Assembly (NCBI GenBank): GCA_011799875.1
Contig: CM022298.1
Location: forward strand, 288,148,395-288,212,394
Length of the DNA: 64,000 bases
Reading direction: 5' to 3'
DNA from: Thinopyrum elongatum
Lineage: Eukaryota; Streptophyta; Magnoliopsida; Poales; Poaceae
Both the position numbers and the translations under genes were made by a program. The notes beneath the pieces were generated by a model that was not told the origin of the DNA, made no database searches, and was given only the letters and a program-made list of their open reading frames with translations. This document shows, piece after piece, positions 20,978-31,029 of this stretch (the stretch's first letter is position 1; the number at the start of each line of letters is the position of its first letter).

Positions 20978-23341
20978 GAAAGCGCGCTCATTGCCTTCCT
21001 GCGGGCGAATATCGATGTGTTTTCCTGGCAACCATCTGATATCCCCGGTGTTCCCAGGGAGGTAATCGAGCACCACCTTGCTATCTGCCCACATGCCCGA
21101 CCCGTCAAGCAGAAGGTCTGGAAGCAGGCCTTGGAGCGGCAACAGTTCATTGCCGAGGAAATCAAGAAACTTGAGGCAGCTGGTCTGGTCAGAGGAGTAC
21201 TGCATCCAACATGGTTAGCAAATCCAGTGGTTGTATGCAAGGCTAATGGGAAATGGAGGCTTTGCATAGATTTCACGGATCTAAACAAGGCATGCCCAAA
21301 GGACCCATTCCCCTTGCCGCGCATCGACTAAATTGTTGATTCCACTTCCGGGTGTGATTTGCTATCCTTTCTGGATGCATACTCTGGGTATCATCAGATC
21401 TTTATGTCCAAGGAAGATGAAGAAAAGACCTCATTCATCACCCCATGCGGCACATACTGCTTTGTGCGCATGCCTTTCGGGTTGAAGAGTGTCGGGTCCA
21501 CTTTTGCAAGAGCAGTCCAGGTTGGCTTTGAACCATAGTTGCACAGGAACATTGAAGCTTATATGGATGATATTGTGGTCAAGACCAAAGAGAGATCAAC
21601 CCTCATCCAAGATTTGGAAGAGACATTTGCTAATCTGCGCAAGATCAACTTGAAGCTGAACCCGGAGAAGTGTGTGTTTGGTGTTCCCTCCAGCAAGCTA
21701 CTTGGTTTCTTTGTGTCCCACCGCGGGATCGAAGCCAACCCAGATAAGATCAAGGCTATCGAGCAGATTCAAGCACCCAAGACGGTTAAGGATGTGAGGC
21801 ATTTGACGGGGTGCATTGCCGCGCTTAGCAGATTCATCTTCAAGTCTGCCGAGCGCGCCTTGTCGTTCTTCAATTTTTTTAAGAAGGCAGGACCCATGAA
21901 GTGGACCCCGGAGGCAGACGCAACACTGCGAGATTTGAAGGCCTACTTGTCCTCTGTGCCCACTTTGGTTGCTCCCAAACCACAAGAGCCGTTGCTGCTA
22001 TATCTAGCGGCAACCAATCAAGTGGTTAGTGCAGCACTGGTGGCGCAGCGGGAAGTAGAGGAAGCAACAACATCAGCTAGTGTCTTGTCCAGGAAAGAAA
22101 GAGAAAACAGCCCGGCAAGGTTAGATATGGATCAGGATAAAGAAGAGCATGGCAGTGAAGGCAACCCCAAGGACGCGGCAAGGAAGAAAGTAGTGCAGTG
22201 CCCAGTGTACTTCGTCAGCTCCCTATTACAGGGGGCTAGATCAAGGTACTCTAGTGTGCAAAAGTTGATTTTTGGCCTTATCATGGCCTCAAGGAAACTG
22301 CGCCACTACTTCCAAGCCCATGAGATCACGGTTGTCACTCGCTTCCCGTTGCAAAGGATACTCCGAAACCCAGAGGCTACTGGCAAAATAGTGGAATGGG
22401 CATTGGAGTTATCCAGCTTTAGCCTGAAGTTTGAAAGCACATCAACAATTCAGAGCAGGGCATTGGCAGAGTTTATTGCAGAATGGACGCCAACCCCTGA
22501 TGAAGAAGTGCTTGAAACAGTTATCCCCGGCAAGGAAGCGCCCCAAGAATGGATCATGTATTTCGCTGGTGCCTTCTCCCTACAAGGTGCAGGGGCTGGT
22601 GTGCTTCTCATTGCTCCCACTGGAGAGCACTTGAAGTACATCGTCCAGATGCATTTTCCCCGGGAGGAGGCGACCAACAATACAGTAGAGTATGAGGGGC
22701 TCCTTGCCGGGCTCAGGATTACCACTAAGTTGGGAATCAAGAAGCTGATCATTCGAGGAGACTCGCAACTTGTGGTGAGACAAGTCAACAAGGATTACCA
22801 AAGCCCATTGATGGAGGCATACGTTGAGGAAGTGAGAAGATTAGAGGAGCACTTTGACGGATTGCAAACAGAGCACGTACCCCGTGCGGAAAACAGCATC
22901 GCTGATCATCTGTCAAAGCGTGCTGCGCAAAAGCTCCCTGTGGGACCAGGAACTTTTGTTCTCCATCTTACTCAGCCCTTTGTATCCCCAACAACAATGG
23001 CCCGAAAGAGGAGGAAACTGGACTCCGGTAAGCCTCTCCCGGTAGAGCCCCTCGGGGCTCCTGGCAGGGACCCTGCCGGAAACAACTCCCCTTCGATTGC
23101 CGGGCTGTGCCCTCCTGCCGGGCCACTGGTCCCCGCGGTCGAGGAACGCGCTCCCGCAGAAGTGGAGGTGCCTCTAGTCCTTGTTGCCGAGCCCCAGGCT
23201 CCAACTTGGGCAAGGCACATAGTCCATTTCCTCCAAACCAAAGAACTTCCCAAAGAGCAAGAAGAAGCTGAAAGAGTAGCTCGGAGGGCTAGTATGTATC
23301 AGTTTGTCGATGACACAACTATACAGAAGAAGGCCCAATAG
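20978..23341 (+). pseudogene. RT, RNase H and second RNase H of copy B
   Basis: The frame opens directly after the TAG at 20975-20977. RT contains FLDAYSGYHQIF, TPCGTYCFVRMPFGLKS and the catalytic box YMDD (21560-21571). RNase H follows from about 21900 to 22460. A second RNase H-like domain lies at about 22550-22915, with MYFAGAFSLQGAGAGVLL, NNTVEYEGLLAGL, IIRGDSQLVV and ENSIADHLS. The first of these has Ala in the place usually held by the first catalytic Asp (FDGA/FDGS), so the second domain may have been inactive, as is common in this lineage. Stops are TAA 21329-21331, TAG 21536-21538 and TAG 23339-23341. Confidence 0.88.
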
Positions 23342-24443
23342 TGTGAAATTGAAGTGCATTTGCCGGGAAGGAGGAAAGTAACTGCAGGTGGAAATACACA
23401 AAGGCATGTGCGGCTCCCACATTGGATCAAGGGCTTTAGTTGGGAAAGCATTTCGGCAAGGATTCTATTGGCCCACAGCCCTCCAAGATGCGGTCGAGCT
23501 AGTCACCAAGTGTGAAGCCTGCTAGTTCCATTCTAAGAACATCCATCTGCCTGCCCAAGCTCTTCAGACAATCCCTTTGTCATGGCCGTTTTCGGTCTGG
23601 GGGCTCAATATCCTCGGCCCTTTCCCCCTAGCTGCCGGGAGCTTTGAATTTTTGTTCATTGCAATCGACAAGTTTACAAAGTGGCCGGAAGTAGATGCCG
23701 TGAGAAAGGTGACTGCACAGTTAGCTATCAAGTTCTTGAAAGGATTGGTGTGCCGCTTCGGGGTCCCTGCCCGGATCATCACCGATAATGGCACCCAGTT
23801 CACGAGCCGCGCCTTCATGCAATATGTTCATGCCCTCAGAAGCAAGATCTCATTTGCCTCTGTTACACATCCCAGAAGCAATGGACAAGCTGAGAGGGCG
23901 AACACTGAAGTGTTGCGAGGACTCAAGACAAGAACATTTGATAAGCTGCAAAAGTGCGGCAGGCGATGGATCGACGAGCTGCCGGTGGTTCTTTGGTCCC
24001 TCAGAACGACACCAAATCGAGCTACCGGGCAGACTCCCTTCTCCCTAGTCTATGGGGCAGAAGCAGTTATCCCCATGGAACTCATTTACGGGTCGCCTCG
24101 AGTGCTTGCCTACGATGAAGTAGCGCAGGATTAGCACCGGTGTGACGACGCTGTGCTTCTCGAGGAGAACCGTCTCCGGGCTGCTACGCGTGCTACACGC
24201 TATCAGCAAGCCCTGCGCCGCTATCACAGCCGCAGGGTTCATGCCCGGTGTTTTGAGGAAGGCGACCTTGTCCTTAGGCGCGTTCAGTCCGCCAAGGGTA
24301 CAAACAAGTTGACGCCGAAGTGGGAAGGCCCTTACCGGGTAGTACGAGTCACCAGACCTGGCGCAGTCCATTTGGAGACCGGAGATGGCATTCAATTGCA
24401 AAACTCATGGAACATTGAGCATCTCCGCAAGTTCTACCCATAA
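23342..24443 (+). pseudogene. Integrase of copy B
   Basis: After a frameshift between 23341 and 23409 the integrase zinc finger appears (CGSHIGS ... CEAC, about 23409-23522), followed by TAG 23523-23525. The DDE core is at 23577-24134. The Asp of IITDNGTQF and the Glu of GQAERANTE are present, but the first catalytic position reads Asn (AAT at 23607-23609, in WGLNILGPF) where the family has Asp. TAG at 24132-24134 precedes the C-terminal part with a GPYRVVRV module, ending FYP at 24443. The enzyme would have inserted element DNA. At least three stops plus the Asp-to-Asn change make it inactive. Confidence 0.88.
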
Positions 24444-25145
24444 GGCACGGCTGTCGGGCCCTGCCCGGCAACCACCCTTTTGTACAGGCCTTGCCTCAGT
24501 TGCATGTAACCCCTTGTATAAAGCCAGGCGCAGACCCTGAGCAACAGAGAAACAAATGAAGCGCTGGGGGCCCCCGACAAGTTGCATGCATGCATAAGCA
24601 TATCATGAGCATCGCATGTTCATGTAGATAAGATCGCATCTAGCATCATTTTCATTTGCATAAATTGCAGGCTCCTATATTGGATTCAGCCCAAGAGGAG
24701 ATAAGAAGATGAGCCTACACTGCGATCTCTGGCAAGCCAAACAGACAAGTTCTTCCTTGTATCCATACATGTTCTGTAAGTAAAGACTTGTGCATGAGAA
24801 AACCCTGCTATCCTTTGAAACTTAGGTGCTCCCGCCCTTCGACTCGAACGTTGCTTCGGTCAGGGTGGTCGCAGTGGCCTTTGTTGAAAAAGGACTAGCG
24901 GGGGGCTGGTCCCTCTTCACGATTTGTGCCCGGTAGGCCTAACTCCCCGGCAACAAAACAGAGGGTACCGTCAGGATAGCCTGCCAGGGTGCCGGGGGAA
25001 ACTCGTTTGTTTATAAATATAGAGGCATCCCGCCTCTGCATGGACATATACATGCACGAGTCCCCGACAAGGTTTATCTTTTTCATTAATATGCTTCAAA
25101 CAAGTACAAACCTTACAGGACACAAACATGGATTCAAGAGAATAC

Positions 25146-25151
25146 TTTATT
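25146..25151 (-). promoter_or_regulatory. AATAAA on the antisense strand, 408 bases after the B3 stop
   Basis: A canonical AATAAA on the minus strand. The matching position in copy A (about 16463) reads AATAAT. Together with the TATA box it frames an antisense unit of about 1.15 kb. A single hexamer is weak evidence by itself. Confidence 0.4.
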
Positions 25152-25558
25152 TGAACTAAAAATTGGCAAGCGCCTGCAGATTTAAGATTGAAAAAAGATA
25201 AGTGCCCCGTAATGCCCTTTCTTGTCCCTCGGGCAAAAGGAGTGCCTGGGCAGAGGCCCAGCCTGACCCTATCGGGCTCCAGGGGAGGTAGCCTGGCGGG
25301 GGTGGGAGGGCACCGACGAAGGCGACGATGGAGAACAGGGCGGAGACGATCCATCAACCACCACCACCAGGGCCAGCAGGGCTAACGAAGCTGCAGCCCG
25401 CGAGGAAGCCTACCGGGGTCCAGCTGGAAGGCTGCTGGAGAAGCCGGAGGCACCACCTCCACCCCTGCTCCCAACTCCCCGGCAAATCACCTTGTCGGAG
25501 AGGGGATGCAGATGCAGATGGTGTTGCCACCGTCTGACGATGACGATCTGGCTGATGC

Positions 25559-26218
25559 TCAGCCGGAGTCAGAGTCATCGCCCTCCCGGCCGGTGCCGTC
25601 GTCATCGCCGTCACTGTCCTCCTCGTCGCTGTCGCTCGAGGAGGAGCTTTCATCGTCGGTCGAGCTCTCCGCGCAGCACCCTAAGCGAGCACCCGAGCTC
25701 CCAAAAACCTTGACGGAAAGGAAACCGTCCTCCATTAACTTAAAGTGGAGGACGTGCCCTTCCGACAAGCTATGGGCATGAGCAAAAGTCTTCCAACCTC
25801 GACGAAAGTACATGACATGAGGGGCGGGGAAATCTACATCCACCTGTATGCTGCCATTCCCGCAGCCCCTCATGTGCAGCCTCAACACTCGTGGGTGTTC
25901 GAGCTCCATCGCCCTTGCAAATGGAGTAGGGAGGCGGAGGCGGCCGTGCGGAGGCTTATATAGCCTGATGATGAACTCCAAAGGCTGGTCTCCGATGTGG
26001 CCCTCCAACGGAGGAGGAACGTCTGGTGGGGGCACGATCAGGGCGCCGCCCCGCCCCCCTCCTCCGCGAGCGCCACGACGACCGGGACTTCATCCTCTTC
26101 CTCCTCCTCTCACAGCGGGCTCCGATCCCGTGGTTTCAGGAAGAGGAGGGAGACGCTGTCGAGCAGAAGCTCTCGTCGCCACCACCAGAGTACCACTGCG
26201 CCCTCGTCCCCTCACCAT
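25559..26218 (-). pseudogene. Antisense B3-domain ORF carried by the retrotransposon
   Basis: On the strand opposite to gag-pol, ATG at 26218-26216 (context TTGCC-ATG-GTG) opens a 220-codon frame with one internal stop, TGA at 26092-26090, and an end stop at 25561-25559. After the internal stop the frame stays open for 176 codons. Its middle third looks like a plant B3 DNA-binding domain: LRLPTPFARAM, then a beta-rich stretch, VMYFRRGWKTFAHAHSL, SEGHVLHFKL and LSVKVFGSSG. The C-terminus is a Ser/Asp/Glu-rich acidic tail of about 40 residues. B3 domains bind DNA in plant transcription factors. A role in element or host transcription is inference. The TGA is next to a possible former CGA. The first open start after the TGA is only GTG (26035). 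Copy A lacks the whole unit. Confidence 0.78.
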
Positions 26219-26285
26219 GGCAAGCAAAGAACAATTGAGGAAGGGGAGAAGGAAAGTGTGTGAACAAACACACCGCTCCTGCCCC

Positions 26286-26293
26286 TTTTTATA
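26286..26293 (-). promoter_or_regulatory. TATA box for the antisense B3 ORF
   Basis: On the minus strand CTCTATAAAAAGGGGC stands 68 bases before the ATG at 26218, a normal distance for a short 5' leader. It is distinct from the LTR promoter and points the other way. Confidence 0.6.
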
Positions 26294-26764
26294 GAGAAAC
26301 AGGGCAGGGGGCTGGCTTCTCATTCAGGAGGTAACCGCCCTGCTCCTCCAATGTGGCTTCCTTGTGCCTTCAACGGCTCAGGGAATCCAGGCCGACCTTC
26401 TGTGCCAATCTGTGATGCCTGGCTTTCTGCCATGACACCCGCCCCCGTGCCCTCCGCTTCCGCCACCTACCCTATGCAATGCATGCGGTACACATGGCGG
26501 ATGCACCTGAAGCGAGAGGTAAGTGGGGCAGTAGTTTCTGCCCCATGATTGTGGGGCACGGGCGATCCGCAGATCGTGGTCCGGTTTCTCCCGTAACGTT
26601 GCGCACGACGCGCGGGAAAACCGGAAACTGACCCAAGCTCGGGTTAATGAAGAAGCAAAGAAGATCTCAAAGGGCGAAGCCACCCTTGCGCTCCTGCCTG
26701 TGCACTGGTTAGGGCCTACCCCGACGACGCCCAGCGGCGCATTCGTGCCAGGCCCGGGGGCTCC

Positions 26765-27680
26765 TGTCGGTGCAACAAACCCTGGGTCCGTTGCCCAGAC
26801 TGTGTACAGGCCCAAGGACAAGATTACAAACTCAAGATCGGATCAAGGCATAAGAGACCTGTTCTTTGGCAGGGCCAAAGTGCAGATCAAGAAGACCAAG
26901 ATGAGCCAGAGGAGCAAGATATCGCTAAGGAAAGAACCTCCCTTGCCGGACAGGCGAGCCTGGCAAGGTTGGGTTTGCCCCGGAAGCAAGTTTCCAGATC
27001 GTCCCGGGAGTCCTGCCGGGGCTTACGGAGGTGAACCACTCCACCGCACCACCTCATCACGACACACGTCGTCGATCAGTGCGGTGTAAAGCTCCAAGGT
27101 GACTAAGTGGCTGCTGTTTGCCACATGGCAGCCACTTTCTACAGAAAATACCCCCAGGCAACACCCGTCCTGAGACGTGTCAAGCAAGCAGGCGCGAAGC
27201 TGGCAAAACAGCCCGGCAGGGCCTGCCGGGCAAGCTGAGATGTGACGTTGAGCGGCGCATTTAATGCGCTCTATCAGCCTGCAGAGTTAGGTATGATAGC
27301 ACTGTTTGCTATCTAATCAGTATGTAATGACTGATTTGCCACTGTGGTGACCCCTTGATCTATAAAAGGAGGCCCATGGCGACCGTAGAAAGGGTTGGCT
27401 GATCGGGACCCTTACACACTCATACGCGCGAAGCTGCTCTCGCCCCGAGGCGACCTTGCCGAGCAAGAGCATTGCATTCATCCACCATTTTTCCACCATC
27501 AATCCACCAAAGCAGGAGTAGGGTTTTACGCCTCACGGCGGCCCGAACCTGGGTAAAAAATGCCCGTGTGATCTTTGCCGCGCTGTGTGACGCTTCTCCG
27601 CTCTTTGTGCAACGTGCCCATCCCCCCGCCGAACCAAAAGGGGCTCATGGCCCCATAGGTGGCCGGGGTTTCCCACGACA
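26765..27680 (+). repeat. LTR 3 of the array (916 bp)
   Basis: TGTCGGTGCAAC to TTTCCCACGACA, with TATAAAAGGAGG at about 27361-27372. It is followed by ACTTC, the right copy of the target duplication, and then the RT of element C. Confidence 0.93.
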
Positions 27681-27957
27681 ACTTCCCATTTGCCTTGCGC
27701 ACCACTACTGGATTTGCTAACCATGTCGGATGCAACACTCCTCTGACCAAACCCGCTGCTTCGAGCTTCTTGATTTCCTCGGCAATGAACTGCTGCTATT
27801 ACAAGGCTTGCTTCCTGACCTTCTGCTTGATGGGACGAGCATGAGGATAGACAACAAGGTGGTGCTCGATTACCTCCGTGCGAACACCGGGGATGTCAGA
27901 TGGTTGCCATGCAAACACATCGACATTCGCCCACAGGAAGGCAACGAGCGTGCTTTC
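27681..27957 (-). pseudogene. RT N-terminal part of element C, right of the array
   Basis: Minus strand, same frame as the protease upstream and directly after the shared TAG (27960-27958). It contains DVFAWQPSDIPGV, AEEIKKLEAAGLVRGVLHP and WLANPVVVRKANGK, where the array interrupts it; the next codons (for the WRLCIDF-type motif) resume at 13011. It supplies the fingers part of the RT. Confidence 0.9.
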
Positions 27958-28770
27958 CTATTTGTCATCAAGGGTGGCACTAATGGTGAAGGTACCATCA
28001 GTGTCGTTCTGCCTCGCCAGAACCTTCTTCGTTGCAGGGGGAGCGGCCTTGGATTTCTTGCTAGTTGAACTCTCTGGCAAGTCACTTCCGGGCGCAGCGC
28101 ACTCCGAAGAGGCGCGCTTCCCGAGGATCTTGTCGGTGTCCTTGCTAGTTTTCTCACCCTTCTTTCCTTCCTTGGCGGGAGCTGGGGCCTCGATGGCCTT
28201 CGCTGCTACCGCATCTTTGTACATCTTGTCGACGCATATGACTGCATCCTTCTTGTCCGACGGAATGGAGATGACCCCCATTGGTCCCGGCATCTTCAGG
28301 GTGTTATATGCATAATGGGACGCCGTCGTGAATTTGGCAAAAGCTGGACGACCGAGGATCCCGTTGAATGGCAAGGGAAGCTTGACAACATCAAACACAA
28401 CTTTCTCGGTCCTGTAGTTCAGTTCCCCACCAAACGTCACCGACAACGTAATCTTTCCCTTAGGTTGGCTTCTTCCTTGGTTGATCCCTTGGAATGTGCC
28501 AGTCCTCTTGAGGTCCTCATCAGGAATTTGGAGTTTCTTAATCACGTTAGGGGAAATTAAATTCAATCTTGCCCCACCATCAACCAGTATCTTTGTGACC
28601 TTGAGGTTATGGATTGTTGGCGAAACCAACAACGACAAGCATCCGACCGCAGTGGTGCGATCTGGGTGGTCCTCAACATCAAAGATGATGGGCGTGCGAG
28701 ACCATTTGAGTGGTTCCCGAGCGCTTGCTACCGGCTCTGCCGCATTGACCTCACGCACCCAATGTTTAAG
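27958..28770 (-). pseudogene. Protease of element C
   Basis: An open frame of about 270 codons on the minus strand. It has SRTPIIFDVEDHPDRTTA near its start, the aspartic protease motif VDGGARLNLIS, NGILGRPAFAKF, and a Lys/Ser-rich C-terminus. It ends ATLDDK then TAG at 27960-27958, the same end as in copy B. Protease and RT are thus in one frame separated by a single amber codon. A TAG at 28773-28771 separates it from the gag tail. The unbroken length suggests C is less decayed here than in gag. Confidence 0.86.
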
Positions 28771-30942
28771 CTAGCGATGAGAGGAGTGCAAAGATGCGCC
28801 CCCGTCAATGCACATTGCTTCGGTAGCCTTCTGAAATTCCTGCTCACTGGACTCACCATCGTCCTCTTCTTCACTGTCATCTTCACCTTTCTTTTTCTCA
28901 CGGCCCCTGGCGGGCTTCTCCTTCTGCTGATTGGTCATGTTGCGGCGACCACCACGGCCTTTCCTGCCAGCGCCATCCTGGCCTTTCTCCTTATCACGCT
29001 TTTCATATTCAGCCTTCTGGTTTTTCAATGAGCTGCTCAACTTGTCTACATTCTTGGAGATTGTGGCCCTTAGTACGGTGGATCTTGAAGTATGGCCTGT
29101 CAGATTTGCCAGTTTTTTTAGCCGCCGTAGCCACTCGGCAATCAGCTTGCGTAGCAGCTTCCTTGCCGGATGTCTTGGTCTTTGCCTTCTTGCCATTGCT
29201 AGGATCGCTGGAGCTCTCAATGGCCATCACTGCTTTCCCTTTGCGCTTCTTGTTGCACCTTCGATTTTTCTTCCTCTGAGCAATGGCGTCGTCGTCGTCC
29301 TCTGAATCGACTTCGACACCAACCTCCTCCCCTGGGAGCCTTCTCCCTTCCTCAGCACGAGCACACTTGTCTGCCAATGTATAGAGTTCGTTGACGGTCT
29401 TTGGTACCCAAACATTCATCTTAGCACGCATCCTCCGATTGTGCACATTCTTGTGGAATGCGGCAATTACAGCTGCCGGATGTATCTTTAGAATATTGTG
29501 GTGCACTCGACTGAACCTTTGCAGATACTTATGCAGACTCTCCCCTTCCTTCTGTAAGAGGGCCTGCAGGTCGCTGGGCTGTCCGGGCTCTTGATGGCTG
29601 CTTGTAAAGGTGCCAACGAACTCGTTACATAGGTCTGCCCATGAGGAAATGGAATCCTCAGGCAGGTGCATCAACCAAGACCTTACATTGGGCTTGAGCG
29701 CCAATGGAAAGTAGTTGGCGAGCACCTTCTCATCCCTTCCCCTGGCAGCTTGAACGGCGATCGTATAGATGCCCAAGAACTCTGCCGGGTTTAGCTTTCC
29801 ATCATATTTTTCCGGTAAGTCAGGCTTGAAGGTACGAGACGATGGCCAGCGGACTTGCCGCAGCTCGCGAGTGAAGGCGGGGCAACCTACTTCGTAGGGC
29901 AAGTACCCCCCAACACTGGGAGTGGGCTCGTCAACGTTTGGGCCATTACGCCTATCTGACTGGTGGCGCGCCTCGCGGCGCCGTTCGATGGTGACACGGG
30001 CGTCTTCCTTCTTCCTGTCCTTCAACACATGATGCTGATCTTGCTGGGTCTATGAGTTAGACGAGGCCATTGACATCTCGTCAGGCTCGTCGACACGCTA
30101 GGCTTGCTGGGCCCGCCGTGGCTGTCCCTGGGAAGGTTGCTGCGGAGGGGACTACACCGTGGGTGTAGTCCTCTTGACGTGACCACTAGTGTGGGATGCC
30201 GGCATCGTCTGCGGGCGTCGTGAGGGCTCCGCACGCTGCGACTTGTTGGCTTCAGCAAAACCGATGAGGCTTTGGATGGTGGCTCTCCACTCATTCATTT
30301 TGTCCATCGCTGGAGGAAAGTTCAGCAGCAACTGAGCCCGTGCCATTGCTTCTGCCACCGTCCCCGACATGGCGTGGGAAGCAGAGCGTGATGCCGCTCG
30401 ACTCCTGGTCAAGCCAGAAGGAGCGTCGTTGTGCTCCTGCCGCCTTGGACCGATCACAAGGGCGGTCTGGCATGGCTGAGGCTGTACTTGGCGGTCAAGC
30501 TCCTAATAAACTGGGCCTTTGCCGTGCGAGCGCGGTCGCTGTGGGTCGACGGAGCCGCTCGGGGTCTTGTCGCGCTCGCCCTGTGTGGGACGAAGCGCGT
30601 GCCTTGATGTCGCCCCCCTGGCCAGCGCGACCAGAGGATCTTGGCTTGCGCCAGAGTGGGCATCACCACTGCGCTGGTTGCGCTCACTCGTGCGGCGGGG
30701 AGGCGGAAGCTGGGCGTCCCCTCGGCCCGCACCGGCGTGGCCATGCTCGCTAGAAGGTTTCCCAGCGGCCCCAACCCCTGTGCGGTGGGGGCGATGGCTG
30801 CACCGCTTGCGGTGGTCGCGCCGCTCATGGTGCCCACTCCGCCTGTCGTGGCTGCGGCGCCCATGGCGCCCGCAGCCACAGGCGAAGGGGCCTTTGACGC
30901 AGAAGGGTGCGCTGCCGCACCGCTCTTCTTCTTGGGAACCAT
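28771..30942 (-). pseudogene. gag of element C, frameshifted
   Basis: ATG at 30942-30940 (MVPKKKSGAAAHPS) matches the gag start of A and B. The N-terminal frame runs to about 30454. The homologous frame then switches at least twice (frames 30457-30152 and 30028-29009) and again near 29050. The gag core is at about 29790-29400 (LANYFPLALKPNVRSWLMHL). A Lys/Arg-rich basic tail follows. Three or more indels make it non-functional. Confidence 0.85.
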
Positions 30943-31029
30943 TGGTGATGTAGAAGATGATGAAGATCGACGCGTTGGCTGCTGCTTCAGATTTACGCAA
31001 GCGACGCCCCCTACCTGGCGCACCAAAGA

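Larger units (their letters stand above)
24444..26764 (+). other. Long 3' region of copy B
   Basis: Apart from the antisense unit at 25146-26293, no sense-strand gene is seen. The first 1 kb is collinear with 15780-16890 of copy A, including 'tgcatgcatgcataagca' near 24580. The polypurine tract (about 26751-26764, GGCCCGGGGGCTCC) closes the region. Long 3' regions with extra ORFs are known in the Tat lineage. Confidence 0.75.
13012..27680 (+). mobile_element. Tandem gypsy array: LTR-A-LTR-B-LTR
   Basis: Three LTRs of 916 bp (13012, 17035 and 26765) share the termini TGTCGGTGCAAC and TTTCCCACGACA. They flank two internal regions: A (13928-17034, deleted) and B (17951-26764, near complete). 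Only the outer junctions carry a target duplication: ACTTC at 13007-13011 and ACTTC at 27681-27685. A single insertion followed by unequal LTR recombination explains this best. Confidence 0.93.
17035..27680 (+). mobile_element. Copy B: near full-length Tat-lineage gypsy element (10.6 kb)
   Basis: The order is LTR, gag, protease, RT, RNase H, a second RNase H, integrase, a long 3' region with an antisense ORF, polypurine tract and LTR. A second RNase H-like domain between RNase H and integrase is a hallmark of the Tat lineage (Retand/Ogre group). Each reading frame has stops, and there are frameshifts near 20850 and between 23341 and 23409, so the copy is not autonomous now. Confidence 0.9.

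Noticed and set aside
26035..26035. GTG at 26035 as the true start of the B3 ORF
   Set aside because: GTG starts are not expected in plant nuclear genes, and an ATG in the same frame with a TATA box lies upstream at 26218; the intervening TGA is better seen as a mutation.
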